From an uncultured Paludibacter sp. (GTDB taxonomy: Bacteria; Bacteroidota; Bacteroidia; Bacteroidales; Paludibacteraceae), in contig CALCBD010000015.1 of the NCBI GenBank assembly GCA_937897985.1, positions 1 through 64,000 on the forward strand: 64,000 bases of DNA, in the 5' to 3' direction. The notes below the pieces were generated by a model. It made no database searches and had not been told where the DNA came from. It saw only the letters and a program-made list of their open reading frames with translations. Made by a program: the position numbers and the translations under genes. This document shows positions 18,015 through 26,617 of this stretch, in pieces. Each line of letters begins with the position of its first letter. Positions within the stretch are counted from its first letter, which is position 1.

Positions 18015-18344
18015 ATGAACGCAGAAAACATTAAATCTCAAATGCGTAAAGGTTATCTTGAATATTGCATACTGCTTATTTTAAGAAAAAAACCTGCCTA
18101 TGCTTCGGATATCATTTCGGAGCTGAAGGATGCAAAACTGATTGTGGTGGAGGGCACTCTGTATCCATTGTTGACGCGACTCAAAAATGGTGAATTACTC
18201 GATTACCGTTGGGAAGAATCGTTGCAGGGACCTCCGCGTAAGTACTACGATATGACCGAAAAGGGATTATCATTCCTCAGGGAACTCGAATTGGCATGGG
18301 ATGAAATTAATCATGTCGTGTCAAAAATAAAGGAAGAAATATAA
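18015..18344 (+). CDS. PadR-family transcriptional regulator
   Basis: 109-residue DNA-binding protein covering the whole PadR winged helix. GYLEYCILLILRKKPAYASDI starts the domain, the recognition region is VVEGTLYPLLTRL, and PPRKYYDMTEKG is the wing. In this family it would act as a dimeric repressor or activator. It follows the efflux operon after 96 bases and precedes a PspC-domain gene by 40 bases. The PadR-PspC pair is a common Bacteroidota arrangement, so its main target may be its own operon and not the exporter. Confidence 0.92.
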   Translation: MNAENIKSQMRKGYLEYCILLILRKKPAYASDIISELKDAKLIVVEGTLYPLLTRLKNGELLDYRWEESLQGPPRKYYDMTEKGLSFLRELELAWDEINHVVSKIKEEI

Positions 18345-18384
18345 AATCACTTTTTTAATCAATAACATTTAATTTTGAATTGCA

Positions 18385-20061
18385 ATGAAAAAAACATTAA
18401 CAATTAACTTGAACAATATTGTATTTCATATCGACGACGATGCTTATGAAATGCTTCAGACTTACCTTAATGACGTTGAACGTCATTTGTCGGAAGATGA
18501 AAAAAAGGAAGTAATGAATGATATTGAATCACGTGTTGCTGAGCTCTTCAACGAACGGCTTCAAAAGAATAAAAATGTTGTCAACATTGAAGATGTCGAA
18601 GAAATAATTAATATCTTAGGTAAACCCAGTCAGTTTTCGGAGGAAGAAGAAAATGAAAAGGAGAGCCAGTCAGCAAAATCTGAAAAGAAAAGAGCCAGAA
18701 GATTCTATCGCGACCCCGAAAATGCGATTCTGGGAGGTATTGGTGGAGGAATTGCGGCTTATTTTGGCTGGGATGTCACCTGGGTACGAATTGCTCTTGT
18801 AGTATTGGCTATGATGAGTGCCGGCTATATGATTCCGATTTATATTCTGGTCTGGATAGTTGCACCGAATGCAGTCACAGTTTCACAGCGGCTGGAAATG
18901 CAGGGCGAAGATGTGACTGTGGAAAGCATTAAAAATGAGATAAATAACGTGAAGAACTACGTCGAAAGCGACAAATTCAAAGATTCCGCAAGCAATATCG
19001 GAAATAAATTTGCCGATGTGTTTAAAGTTATTTTCAAAGTAGTATTTGGATTTTTTGGCGCAATTCTGGGATTTGTAGGTATCATGGTCATCGCCTCATT
19101 GATAATTGCCATGTTGTTTTTTATTTTCCAACCCGGATTTTTCAATAATTGTTCTCCGGATTTCTTCACCAACTGGTCGATGCTTAGTCCCGATAATGCT
19201 GCATTGTTTATCATTTCGCTGATTCTGATAGTCGGAGCACCGGTTTTCATGCTCATTTACTGGGCTATACGCATAATCTCAGGGCGACACGACAGATCCC
19301 GCACAACTTTCTGGGTGGTTCTCATTCTTTGGATTGCCGGTATCTTTATGTTCTATAGTGTTAGTGCCAAAACATTGGTCAACTGGGATAAAAACAACCC
19401 GAACAGTCAGTGGATATTCAGTTGGGATAAAAATTCTCCTGTAAAAGATGAAGTCAGACAACCTGATAACTTTGATAAAATTGAGATTTCGGGAAATATT
19501 GAGCTTGAATTAAAACAGGATTCAACAAAAAATTTAACTATCTCGGCACCCGAAAATTTACTTTCGTATATTAAAACCGAAGTGAATGATGGAAAATTAA
19601 AAATATATACCGATAAAATATTTGTAAATCAGCGAATTAAGGTTAAAATCACGAATGATTCAATTTTCGAACTTGAAGCAAACGGAGCATCAAGAATATT
19701 AACTGAAGATACAATACGTACTTCAAAATTATTCCTTTCATTATCAGGTGCCAGCAGGGCCGATCTGACTGCCAGTATTAAAAATTCTTTTACAACAAGA
19801 GTTTCGGGAGCATCGAGTGCAAAAATTTCAGGAACAGTTTATACCTCCGATATGGAAGCCAACGGAGCCAGTAAAATTGATGCAGAACAGCTGAAATCAT
19901 CAATTGTGAAGGTCGAAACTTCAGGTGCAAGTCATGCCGGAGTATTTGCAATTCAAAGCATTGACGCCGACGCCTCCGGTGCAAGCAGAATAAATTGTTA
20001 CGGGAATCCGAAAAATATTAAGAAATTTGAAAATATGGGTTCAAGTATCGACATAAAATAA
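18385..20061 (+). CDS. PspC-domain membrane protein with C-terminal GIN (DUF2807) domain
   Basis: 558 residues. The N-terminal soluble part (about 1-105) has a charged helical region starting TINLNNIVFHIDDDAYEML. A PspC domain follows (about 108-170; RFYRDPENAILGGIGGGIAA, then WVRIALVVLAMMSAGYMIPIYILVW), with further membrane helices at about 215-245, 270-300 and 305-325. The C-terminal third is a putative auto-transporter adhesin head GIN domain, a right-handed beta structure with repeats such as GASRADLTASI and GASSAKISGTV, presumably in the periplasm. It probably responds to membrane stress; the precise role is unknown. Co-transcribed with the PadR gene. Confidence 0.88.
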   Translation: MKKTLTINLNNIVFHIDDDAYEMLQTYLNDVERHLSEDEKKEVMNDIESRVAELFNERLQKNKNVVNIEDVEEIINILGKPSQFSEEEENEKESQSAKSEKKRARRFYRDPENAILGGIGGGIAAYFGWDVTWVRIALVVLAMMSAGYMIPIYILVWIVAPNAVTVSQRLEMQGEDVTVESIKNEINNVKNYVESDKFKDSASNIGNKFADVFKVIFKVVFGFFGAILGFVGIMVIASLIIAMLFFIFQPGFFNNCSPDFFTNWSMLSPDNAALFIISLILIVGAPVFMLIYWAIRIISGRHDRSRTTFWVVLILWIAGIFMFYSVSAKTLVNWDKNNPNSQWIFSWDKNSPVKDEVRQPDNFDKIEISGNIELELKQDSTKNLTISAPENLLSYIKTEVNDGKLKIYTDKIFVNQRIKVKITNDSIFELEANGASRILTEDTIRTSKLFLSLSGASRADLTASIKNSFTTRVSGASSAKISGTVYTSDMEANGASKIDAEQLKSSIVKVETSGASHAGVFAIQSIDADASGASRINCYGNPKNIKKFENMGSSIDIK

Positions 20062-20122
20062 ATTACAAAATTTATCCGTTTGTTCTTAACATCGTTAAGT
20101 CATTGTAATTCAATTATTAAAA

Positions 20123-20155
20123 AATTGTAAGCCCAACTTACAATTGCAATTGTAA
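20123..20155. promoter_or_regulatory. Two overlapping palindromes (probable operator)
   Basis: First palindrome: AATTGTAAG (20123-20131) and CTTACAATT (20137-20145), 5-base spacer. Second: an 18-bp perfect palindrome, TTACAATTGCAATTGTAA, at 20138-20155. They overlap each other and cover the -33 TTG (20144-20146), as expected for a repressor or competing regulator. Confidence 0.6.
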
Positions 20156-20174
20156 AATTAATTGTGTAAGTTTG
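20144..20174 (+). promoter_or_regulatory. Promoter of radical SAM gene
   Basis: TTG at 20144-20146 and TAAGTTTG at 20167-20174 are separated by 20 bases. The start codon at 20204 is 29 bases beyond the -7 box. Confidence 0.8.
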
Positions 20175-20203
20175 CAGACAAGCTGGCAAAAATATAACAA
20201 TCA

Positions 20204-22081
20204 ATGATACAGTCACCAAACTATTTAAATTCCGCGCTAAAGTCTGAATCTCCAACGAAAGGAGATTCAGACAAGCCGGAATCAGATACCAAAATTCTGC
20301 TTGTCATTCCACCTCTTACACAATTAAACACAGCATTTCCTTCAACATCCCAGTTACTTGGTTTTTTACGATCACAGGGTATCAGTTCAGCTCAGTGCGA
20401 TTTAAGCATCGAACTTATTGAATTATTGTTTAGTAAAAAAGTATTGGCAAAAGTATTTGAAATCACAGCTGAATTAAAACTATCAAAATCACAACGAATC
20501 ATTCAGCAGAATTCGGATTTTTACTGCAACAATATAGAGTTGGTAATGAGGTTTCTTTCCGGACGTGACAGTAGTCTGGCTATTCGGTTTAGTGATGTTG
20601 GTTTTTGGCCATCAGCCGGTCGCACACCCGTGGAAGACGACCTCGAATGGGCATTTGGCACCATCGGGAATCACGACAGAGCAACTCATCTATGCACGCT
20701 GTTTATCAAAGATATAGTCGGGTTTATTCAAAATACAATCGATCCGCACTTTGAACTAATCCGATATGCTGAGTCACTTTGTTTGCGATTGCCTGAATTC
20801 GATCCCTTAGAAAAGGAACTGAACAAGCCATTTTCATTGATTGATCAACTTTTCATCGAAATTTTTGATAAAAAAATTCAGAAATACCGACCTGAATATG
20901 TCGGTATTTCTGTCCCTTTTCCCGGAAATTTATATTATGCTTTGCGATGCGGACAATGGTTAAAAAATAACTATCCCGACATTAAAATTATTATGGGGGG
21001 CGGATATGTAAACACAGAGCTTCGACAAATAACTGACCCTCAAATATTTAATTATATTGATTTTTTATGTTTTGATGATGGAGAATTGCCATTGTTAAGA
21101 ATTCTTGCAGGAGAAGAATTGATCAGAACCCTGTACAGAAATGAAGCAGGTGAGATTGTAAGAGTCAATTTTGACAATCAACTGAACATAAAATTTGCTG
21201 ATTTGCCTGCACCAGATTACGACGGACTGCTGAACAACAATTATATTCATCTCATTGAACTTACCAATCCAATGCATACGTTGTGGAGCAATGGAAAATG
21301 GAACAAAATGACTTTAGCTCATGGTTGTTACTGGGGAAAATGCGTCTTTTGTGATGGGACACTCGATTATATCAAACGTTTCGATAAAGCTCCAGTCGAA
21401 GTGTTGGTCGACAGAATGGAAAAAGTGATGCTGCAAACCGGTATTTCAGGATTTCATTTTGTTGATGAAGCAGCCCCCCCTGCCCTGCTCCGGAAATTGG
21501 CTGAAGAAATTCTGAAACGTAAAATCACGGTAAGTTACTGGACCAACATCAGATTCGAAAAATCATTTACGCCGGAGTTGTGTTATTTGCTTTCAAAATC
21601 AGGATGTATCGCTGTGTCGGGAGGATTGGAAGTAGCATCGACGAGAGTATTAAAGCTGATCAACAAAGGAATCACAATTGAAACTGCAAGGGAAACGATG
21701 AAAAATTTTGCCGAAGCAGGAATCATGACCCACGCTTATCTGATGTATGGCTTTCCAACCGAAACCGCACGGGAAACGATTGATTCGCTCGAAGTTGTCA
21801 GAGATTTATTTGCCAATGGATGGCTCCAATCTGCATTCTGGCATCGTTACGCCATGACCATTCACAGTCCTTCAGGTCAGTCACCCGAAAGTGTGGGAGC
21901 TATTTCGCTTCAGGAGAAATTAAATCCGTTTGCCAATAATGAGATACCATTCAGCACCTCCCGCGAAATTGATCCGGATCAATTCGGGGAGGCACTTCAT
22001 TTGGCCACTTACAATTATATGAATGGTACCGGATATGACATAAATGTAAAAAAATGGTTTGGGAAAATTTCGGAAAAATAA
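20204..22081 (+). CDS. B12-binding-type radical SAM protein
   Basis: 625-residue cytoplasmic protein. Residues about 30-110 and 215-320 look like a cobalamin-binding-type Rossmann region (ILLVIPPLTQLNTAFPSTSQ; later YVGISVPFPGNLYYALRCG and IIMGGGYVN). The radical SAM core starts near 370 with HGCYWGKCVFCDG. The cluster cysteines are C375, C380 and C383, a CX4CX2C spacing and not the usual CX3CX2C. FHFVDEAAPP and SGGLEVASTRVLKLINKG are further core motifs. It resembles radical SAM proteins that modify peptides or small molecules, but no precursor peptide or partner is adjacent, so the substrate is unknown. The first about 28 residues are an odd S/K/D-rich extension encoded partly by a strong palindrome. 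No other ATG, GTG or TTG lies between the extension and the domain start, which supports the ATG at 20204. Confidence 0.82.
   Translation: MIQSPNYLNSALKSESPTKGDSDKPESDTKILLVIPPLTQLNTAFPSTSQLLGFLRSQGISSAQCDLSIELIELLFSKKVLAKVFEITAELKLSKSQRIIQQNSDFYCNNIELVMRFLSGRDSSLAIRFSDVGFWPSAGRTPVEDDLEWAFGTIGNHDRATHLCTLFIKDIVGFIQNTIDPHFELIRYAESLCLRLPEFDPLEKELNKPFSLIDQLFIEIFDKKIQKYRPEYVGISVPFPGNLYYALRCGQWLKNNYPDIKIIMGGGYVNTELRQITDPQIFNYIDFLCFDDGELPLLRILAGEELIRTLYRNEAGEIVRVNFDNQLNIKFADLPAPDYDGLLNNNYIHLIELTNPMHTLWSNGKWNKMTLAHGCYWGKCVFCDGTLDYIKRFDKAPVEVLVDRMEKVMLQTGISGFHFVDEAAPPALLRKLAEEILKRKITVSYWTNIRFEKSFTPELCYLLSKSGCIAVSGGLEVASTRVLKLINKGITIETARETMKNFAEAGIMTHAYLMYGFPTETARETIDSLEVVRDLFANGWLQSAFWHRYAMTIHSPSGQSPESVGAISLQEKLNPFANNEIPFSTSREIDPDQFGEALHLATYNYMNGTGYDINVKKWFGKISEK
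20242..20272. repeat. 12-bp palindrome inside radical SAM 5' coding region
   Basis: GTCTGAATCTCC (20242-20253) and its exact complement (20261-20272) flank a 7-base loop. It spans codons 13-23 and would form a stable mRNA hairpin just after the start codon. The encoded residues lie in the non-conserved N-terminal extension. Confidence 0.75.
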
Positions 22082-22101
22082 AGACTTATTCCTGAATTGA
22101 A

Positions 22102-23499
22102 TTATTTATGCCACAATTTAGTCATATCTTCCAGGGTTTTACCTTTTGTTTCGGGCACCATTTTCCATACAAACAGAGCTGATAAAACAGACATTATGCC
22201 GTAGAGAACGTACGTGAATGTGATACTAAAATGTTCAAGAACAGGGAATGTTGATGAAACCACAAAGTTGGCAATCCACTGAGCAGCAACAGCAATTGCT
22301 ATTGCTTTTCCACGAATGGTATTCGGGAAAATTTCAGAAATTAACACCCAGCAGATAGGTCCCCACGACATCATAAACGCCGCTGAATAAATTACTATAA
22401 AAATCAGCGTGCTTACACCAATAATCTGTAAATGAGCCAGCGTTCCTATAGCAAACATTCCAATGGCCATTCCTATCGATCCGATTATTAACAAGGGTTT
22501 ACGACCAAATTTATCAACCGTAAAAATTGCTACCAATGTGAAAATAATATTTACAATTCCCATAATTACAGTTTGCCACATGGCTGCGTCGTTTCCAAAA
22601 CCCAACCCTTTAAATATGGTAGGTGCGTAATAAAGAACTACATTTATACCAACAGCCTGTTGAAAAACTGAAAGCAATACACCTATAATCAACACTTTCC
22701 AACCATAAGTAAGTACTTTTTCAACCTTTTCGTGAACAGTTTCCTTAATTTCAGCCAAAATGGACGTTGCTTTTTCGCTACCATTTATTTTGCTAAGTAT
22801 ATTCAGTGCTTTTTCATCATTATGTGTGAGTGCAAGGTAACGCGGAGTCTCGGGAACCAGGAATAAAAGTACCCCGAAAGTTGCCGCTACAAATGATTCG
22901 GAAATGAACATTAATCTCCATCCTTCACTGTTTATCCATGAAATTTCTTTACCAAATACAATAAAATAATTCACAAAATATACTACAAGCATACCAAAGA
23001 TAATTGCAAACTGATTCCATGAAACAAGTTTTCCCCGAATTTCGGCAGGTGCCATTTCGGCAATATACATCGGACAAATTGCTGATGCTAATCCTACACC
23101 TACACCACCAATAATCCTGTAAATATTAAACGAAACTAAAAGCGTGGATACATCTGTTGTATTGCTGAAAAAAATCATTTCGGGGAAACCCGAACCAACA
23201 GCAGATATAAAAAACAAGACCGACGATATAATCAATGATTTTTTTCTTCCGAAATTGGTTGCAAAAATACCTGATATCAAACCTCCGATAATACAACCAA
23301 TCAAAGCACTTGATACAGTTGCACCGTGATAAAAAGTAGCAGAATCACCATAATGTGCTGCATCAATCTGAAAAAACACTTTGATAGGATCTACTGCACC
23401 TGAGATAACCGCTGTATCATAACCGAAAAGCAAACCTCCGAGTGTGGCAACCAAAGTTACACCAACGATAAAAAATTTATTAATTTCCTGAGTTTTCAT
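22102..23499 (-). CDS. xylE: D-xylose:proton symporter (XylE), sugar-porter MFS
   Basis: 465-residue inner-membrane sugar transporter with 12 predicted helices. Sugar-porter signatures: GGLLFGYDTAVISGA near the N terminus, the GRKKSL loop between helices 2 and 3, VPETPRYLA before the central loop, QQAVGINVVLYYAP in helix 7, DKFGRKPLL between helices 8 and 9, and PETKGKTLEDM at the C terminus. The substrate follows from linkage to xylA and xylB. The frame opens at 23532, but those 11 extra codons come from a repeat element, so the ATG at 23499 is the likely start. It is last in the xyl operon. Confidence 0.93.
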   Translation of the reverse strand: MKTQEINKFFIVGVTLVATLGGLLFGYDTAVISGAVDPIKVFFQIDAAHYGDSATFYHGATVSSALIGCIIGGLISGIFATNFGRKKSLIISSVLFFISAVGSGFPEMIFFSNTTDVSTLLVSFNIYRIIGGVGVGLASAICPMYIAEMAPAEIRGKLVSWNQFAIIFGMLVVYFVNYFIVFGKEISWINSEGWRLMFISESFVAATFGVLLFLVPETPRYLALTHNDEKALNILSKINGSEKATSILAEIKETVHEKVEKVLTYGWKVLIIGVLLSVFQQAVGINVVLYYAPTIFKGLGFGNDAAMWQTVIMGIVNIIFTLVAIFTVDKFGRKPLLIIGSIGMAIGMFAIGTLAHLQIIGVSTLIFIVIYSAAFMMSWGPICWVLISEIFPNTIRGKAIAIAVAAQWIANFVVSSTFPVLEHFSITFTYVLYGIMSVLSALFVWKMVPETKGKTLEDMTKLWHK

Positions 23500-23512
23500 A
23501 AGTATTTTGTAA

Positions 23513-23595
23513 AGCTCTTTAAACCCCTCCAATAGGGGGATTTAAAGAGCGAATTAATTGAGATTTCAGTGTCATGTTCCCCCTTTACGGGGTTT
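23513..23595. repeat. Two palindromic elements between xylA and xylE
   Basis: Element 1 (23513-23550): arms GCTCTTTAAA/TTTAAAGAGC enclose CCCCT/AGGGG; it is a diverged copy of the 29-bp element at 24930-24958. Element 2 (23576-23595): CCCCC (23579-23583) pairs with GGGG (23589-23592). Together they fill almost the whole 102-base gap. Confidence 0.65.
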
Positions 23596-23601
23596 ACAGG
23601 C

Positions 23602-24915
23602 CTAAATATACATATTTACAATAGCTTCATACAATTCCTGTTTGCCGCTGATTTGTTTGGGCTCACCATTGGCTTTTGCATAAGCATATACATCTTCGAA
23701 AGTCAGTTTGCCTTCTTCGAATTCTTTACCTTTGCCTGAATCGTAAGAAGCATAACGTTCTGAGATCATTGCAGGAATCGGCGATTCTTCCAGAATAGCA
23801 GCAGCAGCTTCCAGTGCACGTGCCATTACATCCATTGCACCAATGTGAGCGATGAATAAATCTTCGTTGTCGGTAGAGTTACGACGAATTTTAGCATCGA
23901 AGTTGGTACCGCCACCCTGCATACCGCCACCTTTCAACACAATCATCATGGCCTGAGTCAGTTCAAAAATATCCACAGGGAACTGGTCGGTATCCCAACC
24001 GTTCTGAACATCACCGCGGTTTGCATCAATAGCACCCAGCATGCCGGCATCCACCGAGCATTGCAATTCGTGTTCAAACGTGTGGCCAGCCAACGTAGCG
24101 TGGTTTACTTCAATGTTCAGTTTGAAATCTTTTTCCAATCCAAATTCTTTCAGGAAGCCGATTACTGTTTCAGCATCCACATCGTATTGGTGTTTCATCG
24201 GTTCCATGGGTTTTGGTTCAATCAGGAATACGCCCTTGAAACCTTTGGCACGCCCGTAATCGCGAGCCATACGCAACATGGTACCCATGTGTTGTTTTTC
24301 GCGTTTCATATCGGTATTCAACAAACTCATATACCCTTCACGACCGCCCCAGAACACATAACCACGTCCACCCAAAGCGATAGTAGCATCAATGGAGTTT
24401 TTGATTTGCAACATGGCGCGTGCAGCAGCGTTGAAATCAGGGTTTGTGCTTGCACCGTTCATATAACGGGCCGGCGAGAATACATTGGCAGTACCCCACA
24501 TCAGTTTGATGCCGGTTGCAGCTTGTTTTTCTTTTGCATATTCTACGATAGCTTTCAGGTTAGCTTCGTATTCTTCGATTGACGAACCTTCGTCAATCAA
24601 ATCGATATCGTGGAAACAATAGTATTCGATACCGATTTTGCTCATGAATTCAAAACCTGCATCCATTTTGTCTTTTGCTGCTTGTAAAGCATCTTTAGCA
24701 CCTACCCATGGATGTTTTTGAGTACCGGGTCCGAATGGATCGCCACCTTCGGCACACAAGGTATGCCACCAGGCCATTGAGAATTTAAACCACTCAGCCA
24801 TGGTTTTTCCATAAACTACTTTTTCAGGATTGTAGTAACGGAAAGCCAATGGATTTTTACTTTCTTTTCCTTCAAATTTGATTTTTTCCACGGATGGGAA
24901 ATACACTTTTGCCAT
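23602..24915 (-). CDS. xylA: Xylose isomerase
   Basis: Converts D-xylose to D-xylulose using divalent metals. At 437 residues it belongs to the longer class II type. Catalytic and metal-binding blocks are visible: FHDIDLI (His/Asp) near residue 101, VFWGGREGYMSLL, FLIEPKPMEP (metal Glu), NIEVNHATLAGHTFEHEL (metal-binding Glu/His), and IDANRGD with the DTDQFP metal loop. The start MAKVYFPSVEKIKF is typical. A GC-rich palindrome ends 14 bases upstream of the start codon and could affect ribosome access. Second structural gene of the xyl operon. Confidence 0.97.
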   Translation of the reverse strand: MAKVYFPSVEKIKFEGKESKNPLAFRYYNPEKVVYGKTMAEWFKFSMAWWHTLCAEGGDPFGPGTQKHPWVGAKDALQAAKDKMDAGFEFMSKIGIEYYCFHDIDLIDEGSSIEEYEANLKAIVEYAKEKQAATGIKLMWGTANVFSPARYMNGASTNPDFNAAARAMLQIKNSIDATIALGGRGYVFWGGREGYMSLLNTDMKREKQHMGTMLRMARDYGRAKGFKGVFLIEPKPMEPMKHQYDVDAETVIGFLKEFGLEKDFKLNIEVNHATLAGHTFEHELQCSVDAGMLGAIDANRGDVQNGWDTDQFPVDIFELTQAMMIVLKGGGMQGGGTNFDAKIRRNSTDNEDLFIAHIGAMDVMARALEAAAAILEESPIPAMISERYASYDSGKGKEFEEGKLTFEDVYAYAKANGEPKQISGKQELYEAIVNMYI

Positions 24916-24929
24916 AACTTTGATAATTT

Positions 24930-24958
24930 AGCCCCCTAAATCCCCCACAAGGGGGCTT
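24930..24958. repeat. 29-bp GC-rich palindromic element upstream of xylA
   Basis: Starts AGCCCCCTAAATCCCCC and ends AAGGGGGCTT; CCCCC-ACAA-GGGGG forms the hairpin. It is an inverted copy of the element at 25012-25040, differing at one base. Confidence 0.8.
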
Positions 24959-25011
24959 AAGAGAAGTTAGTATTAATTATTTTATTGTATTATTTTAGAA
25001 ACTTGGTCTTC

Positions 25012-25040
25012 AAGTCCCCTTGTGGGGGATTTAGGGGGCT
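25012..25040. repeat. 29-bp GC-rich palindromic element over the 3' end of xylB
   Basis: Inverted relative to 24930-24958, with one mismatch. It includes the xylB stop codon (25031-25033), and the adjacent bases encode the final Ala-Pro of XylB. Confidence 0.8.
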
Positions 25041-26575
25041 ACCTTTGCAACCCATTTTTCATATGCCGCTTTCGTAGCTTCCGCCTGTTCAGCTTCGGGT
25101 GTGATTACCATAATTTTTTTCAGGGTTGAAAATGCTTCTTCAGCATCTTTGTAAATACCTGCTCCTATTCCCGCGCCACGAGCTGCACCTATCGAACCAT
25201 CGGTATTGTAGAGTTCAATGGTTGCTCCGGTTATGTTTGCCAATGTTTGTCGGAAAATTGGAGAAAGGAACAAATTTGCATAGCCTGCACGAATGGTCTT
25301 AGTCTCAATTCCCATTTCATTCATTATGTCCATTCCGTATTTAAATGAGAAAGCAATGCCTTCATGAGCCGCACGAATCAGATGAGCTTTGCTGATACGG
25401 TTGAAGTTGATACCGTGGATGGAACAATCAGGTTCCTGATTGCCGAGAACACGCTCAGCACCATTACCAAAAGGAATAATGCTTACACCATCGCTTCCAA
25501 CAGAAACACCTGCTGCCAGTTCGTTCATTTCGGCATAGCTGATGCCTTCGGGAGCCACATTGTTTTTAATCCAGGTGTTCAGAATAGCCGTTCCGTTGAT
25601 GCAAAGCAACACGCCCACGCGGGTAACATCAGCCGTATGATTCACATGAGCAAAAGAGTTTACACGCGATTGCGGATCGTATTTCGAGTCGCTGTTCACG
25701 CCATATACCACGCCCGAAGTTCCTGCGGTAGCGGCAATCTCGCCCGGGTTCAACACGTTCAACGACAAGGCATTATTAGGTTGATCACCGGCACGATAGG
25801 TAACCGGAGTTCCTTCGGCCAAACCCAGTTCAGCAGCAATGTCTGCTTTCAGCGTTCCTTGTTGTCCGAAAGTGGGTACAATCTCAGGAACTAATGCTGT
25901 ATCAAAACCAAAATAATCGAACAGGAATTTGGCAGGCGCTTCGGCTTTGAAATCCCAGGCAATCCCTTCGGACAGTCCCGAAGCGGTTGTGCAGGCTTTA
26001 CCCGTCATGCGCATAGCCAGATAATCGCCCGGAAGCATATAGTATTTTGCTTTTGCGTAGTTTTCAGGTTCATTTTCTTTCACCCAGGCCAGTTTTGCCA
26101 GCGTAAAATTACCCGGTGAGTTCAATACATTGGTCAGGCAAACTTCGCTACCGATTGTTTCCAATGCTTTTTGCCCGTAAGGCACCGCACGACTGTCACA
26201 CCAGATAATGGCATCACGAATGGCTTTTTGAGCCTCGTCCACCAATACCAGGCCGTGCATTTGGTACGAAATACCAATGGCCTTGATATCCGCCGCATTG
26301 GCATTAGCCTCTTCCAACACCACCTGCGTAGCCAGTTTCAGGTTTTTCCACCATGTTTCGGTGTCCTGCTCTGCCCATCCGGCTTTCACCGATTTGATTT
26401 CCATTTCCTTTTTCGGGAAAAATGCCGACGACACACATTCGCCTGTCAGAACATTTACCAGACTCGCCTTTACCGACGAACTGCCTAAATCATAACCAAG
26501 TAGAAACTTGCCCCCCGGCTCCCTGAAGGGGGAGTTAGAGTTGGCTTCGACTGTTATGTTCATTTCTTTTTTCAT
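25031..26575 (-). CDS. xylB: Xylulokinase
   Basis: FGGY-family kinase phosphorylating D-xylulose to xylulose-5-phosphate with ATP. 514 residues. The N-terminal ATPase fold begins at FLLGYDLGSSSVKASLVN (about 24-41). GISYQMHGLVLVD and IIWCDSRA are substrate-side motifs, YRAGDQPNNALSLN contains the catalytic Asp region, and the C-terminal domain has TAGTSGVVYG and GSIGAARGAG. The first about 23 residues (MKKEMNITVEANSNSPFREP) are an unusual extension partly encoded by a palindromic repeat. No start codon lies between repeat and kinase domain, so translation must begin upstream of the repeat. Between the regulator and xylA in the operon. Confidence 0.95.
   Translation of the reverse strand: MKKEMNITVEANSNSPFREPGGKFLLGYDLGSSSVKASLVNVLTGECVSSAFFPKKEMEIKSVKAGWAEQDTETWWKNLKLATQVVLEEANANAADIKAIGISYQMHGLVLVDEAQKAIRDAIIWCDSRAVPYGQKALETIGSEVCLTNVLNSPGNFTLAKLAWVKENEPENYAKAKYYMLPGDYLAMRMTGKACTTASGLSEGIAWDFKAEAPAKFLFDYFGFDTALVPEIVPTFGQQGTLKADIAAELGLAEGTPVTYRAGDQPNNALSLNVLNPGEIAATAGTSGVVYGVNSDSKYDPQSRVNSFAHVNHTADVTRVGVLLCINGTAILNTWIKNNVAPEGISYAEMNELAAGVSVGSDGVSIIPFGNGAERVLGNQEPDCSIHGINFNRISKAHLIRAAHEGIAFSFKYGMDIMNEMGIETKTIRAGYANLFLSPIFRQTLANITGATIELYNTDGSIGAARGAGIGAGIYKDAEEAFSTLKKIMVITPEAEQAEATKAAYEKWVAKVAP
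26510..26540. repeat. GC-rich palindromic repeat inside xylB 5' end
   Basis: GCCCCCCGGCTCCCTGAAGG begins the element, with CTCCC pairing to GGGAG across it. Read in frame on the minus strand it encodes SNSPFREPGG of XylB. It differs in sequence from the 29-bp elements nearby and looks like a second repeat family. Confidence 0.65.
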
Positions 26576-26617
26576 GATATATATTGTTTGTAATATTCAA
26601 TACTTTCTTCTTTCTTT

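Noticed and set aside
23499..23532. Earlier start for xylE
   Set aside because: The 11 extra codons come from a palindromic repeat, and the family start fits the ATG at 23499.
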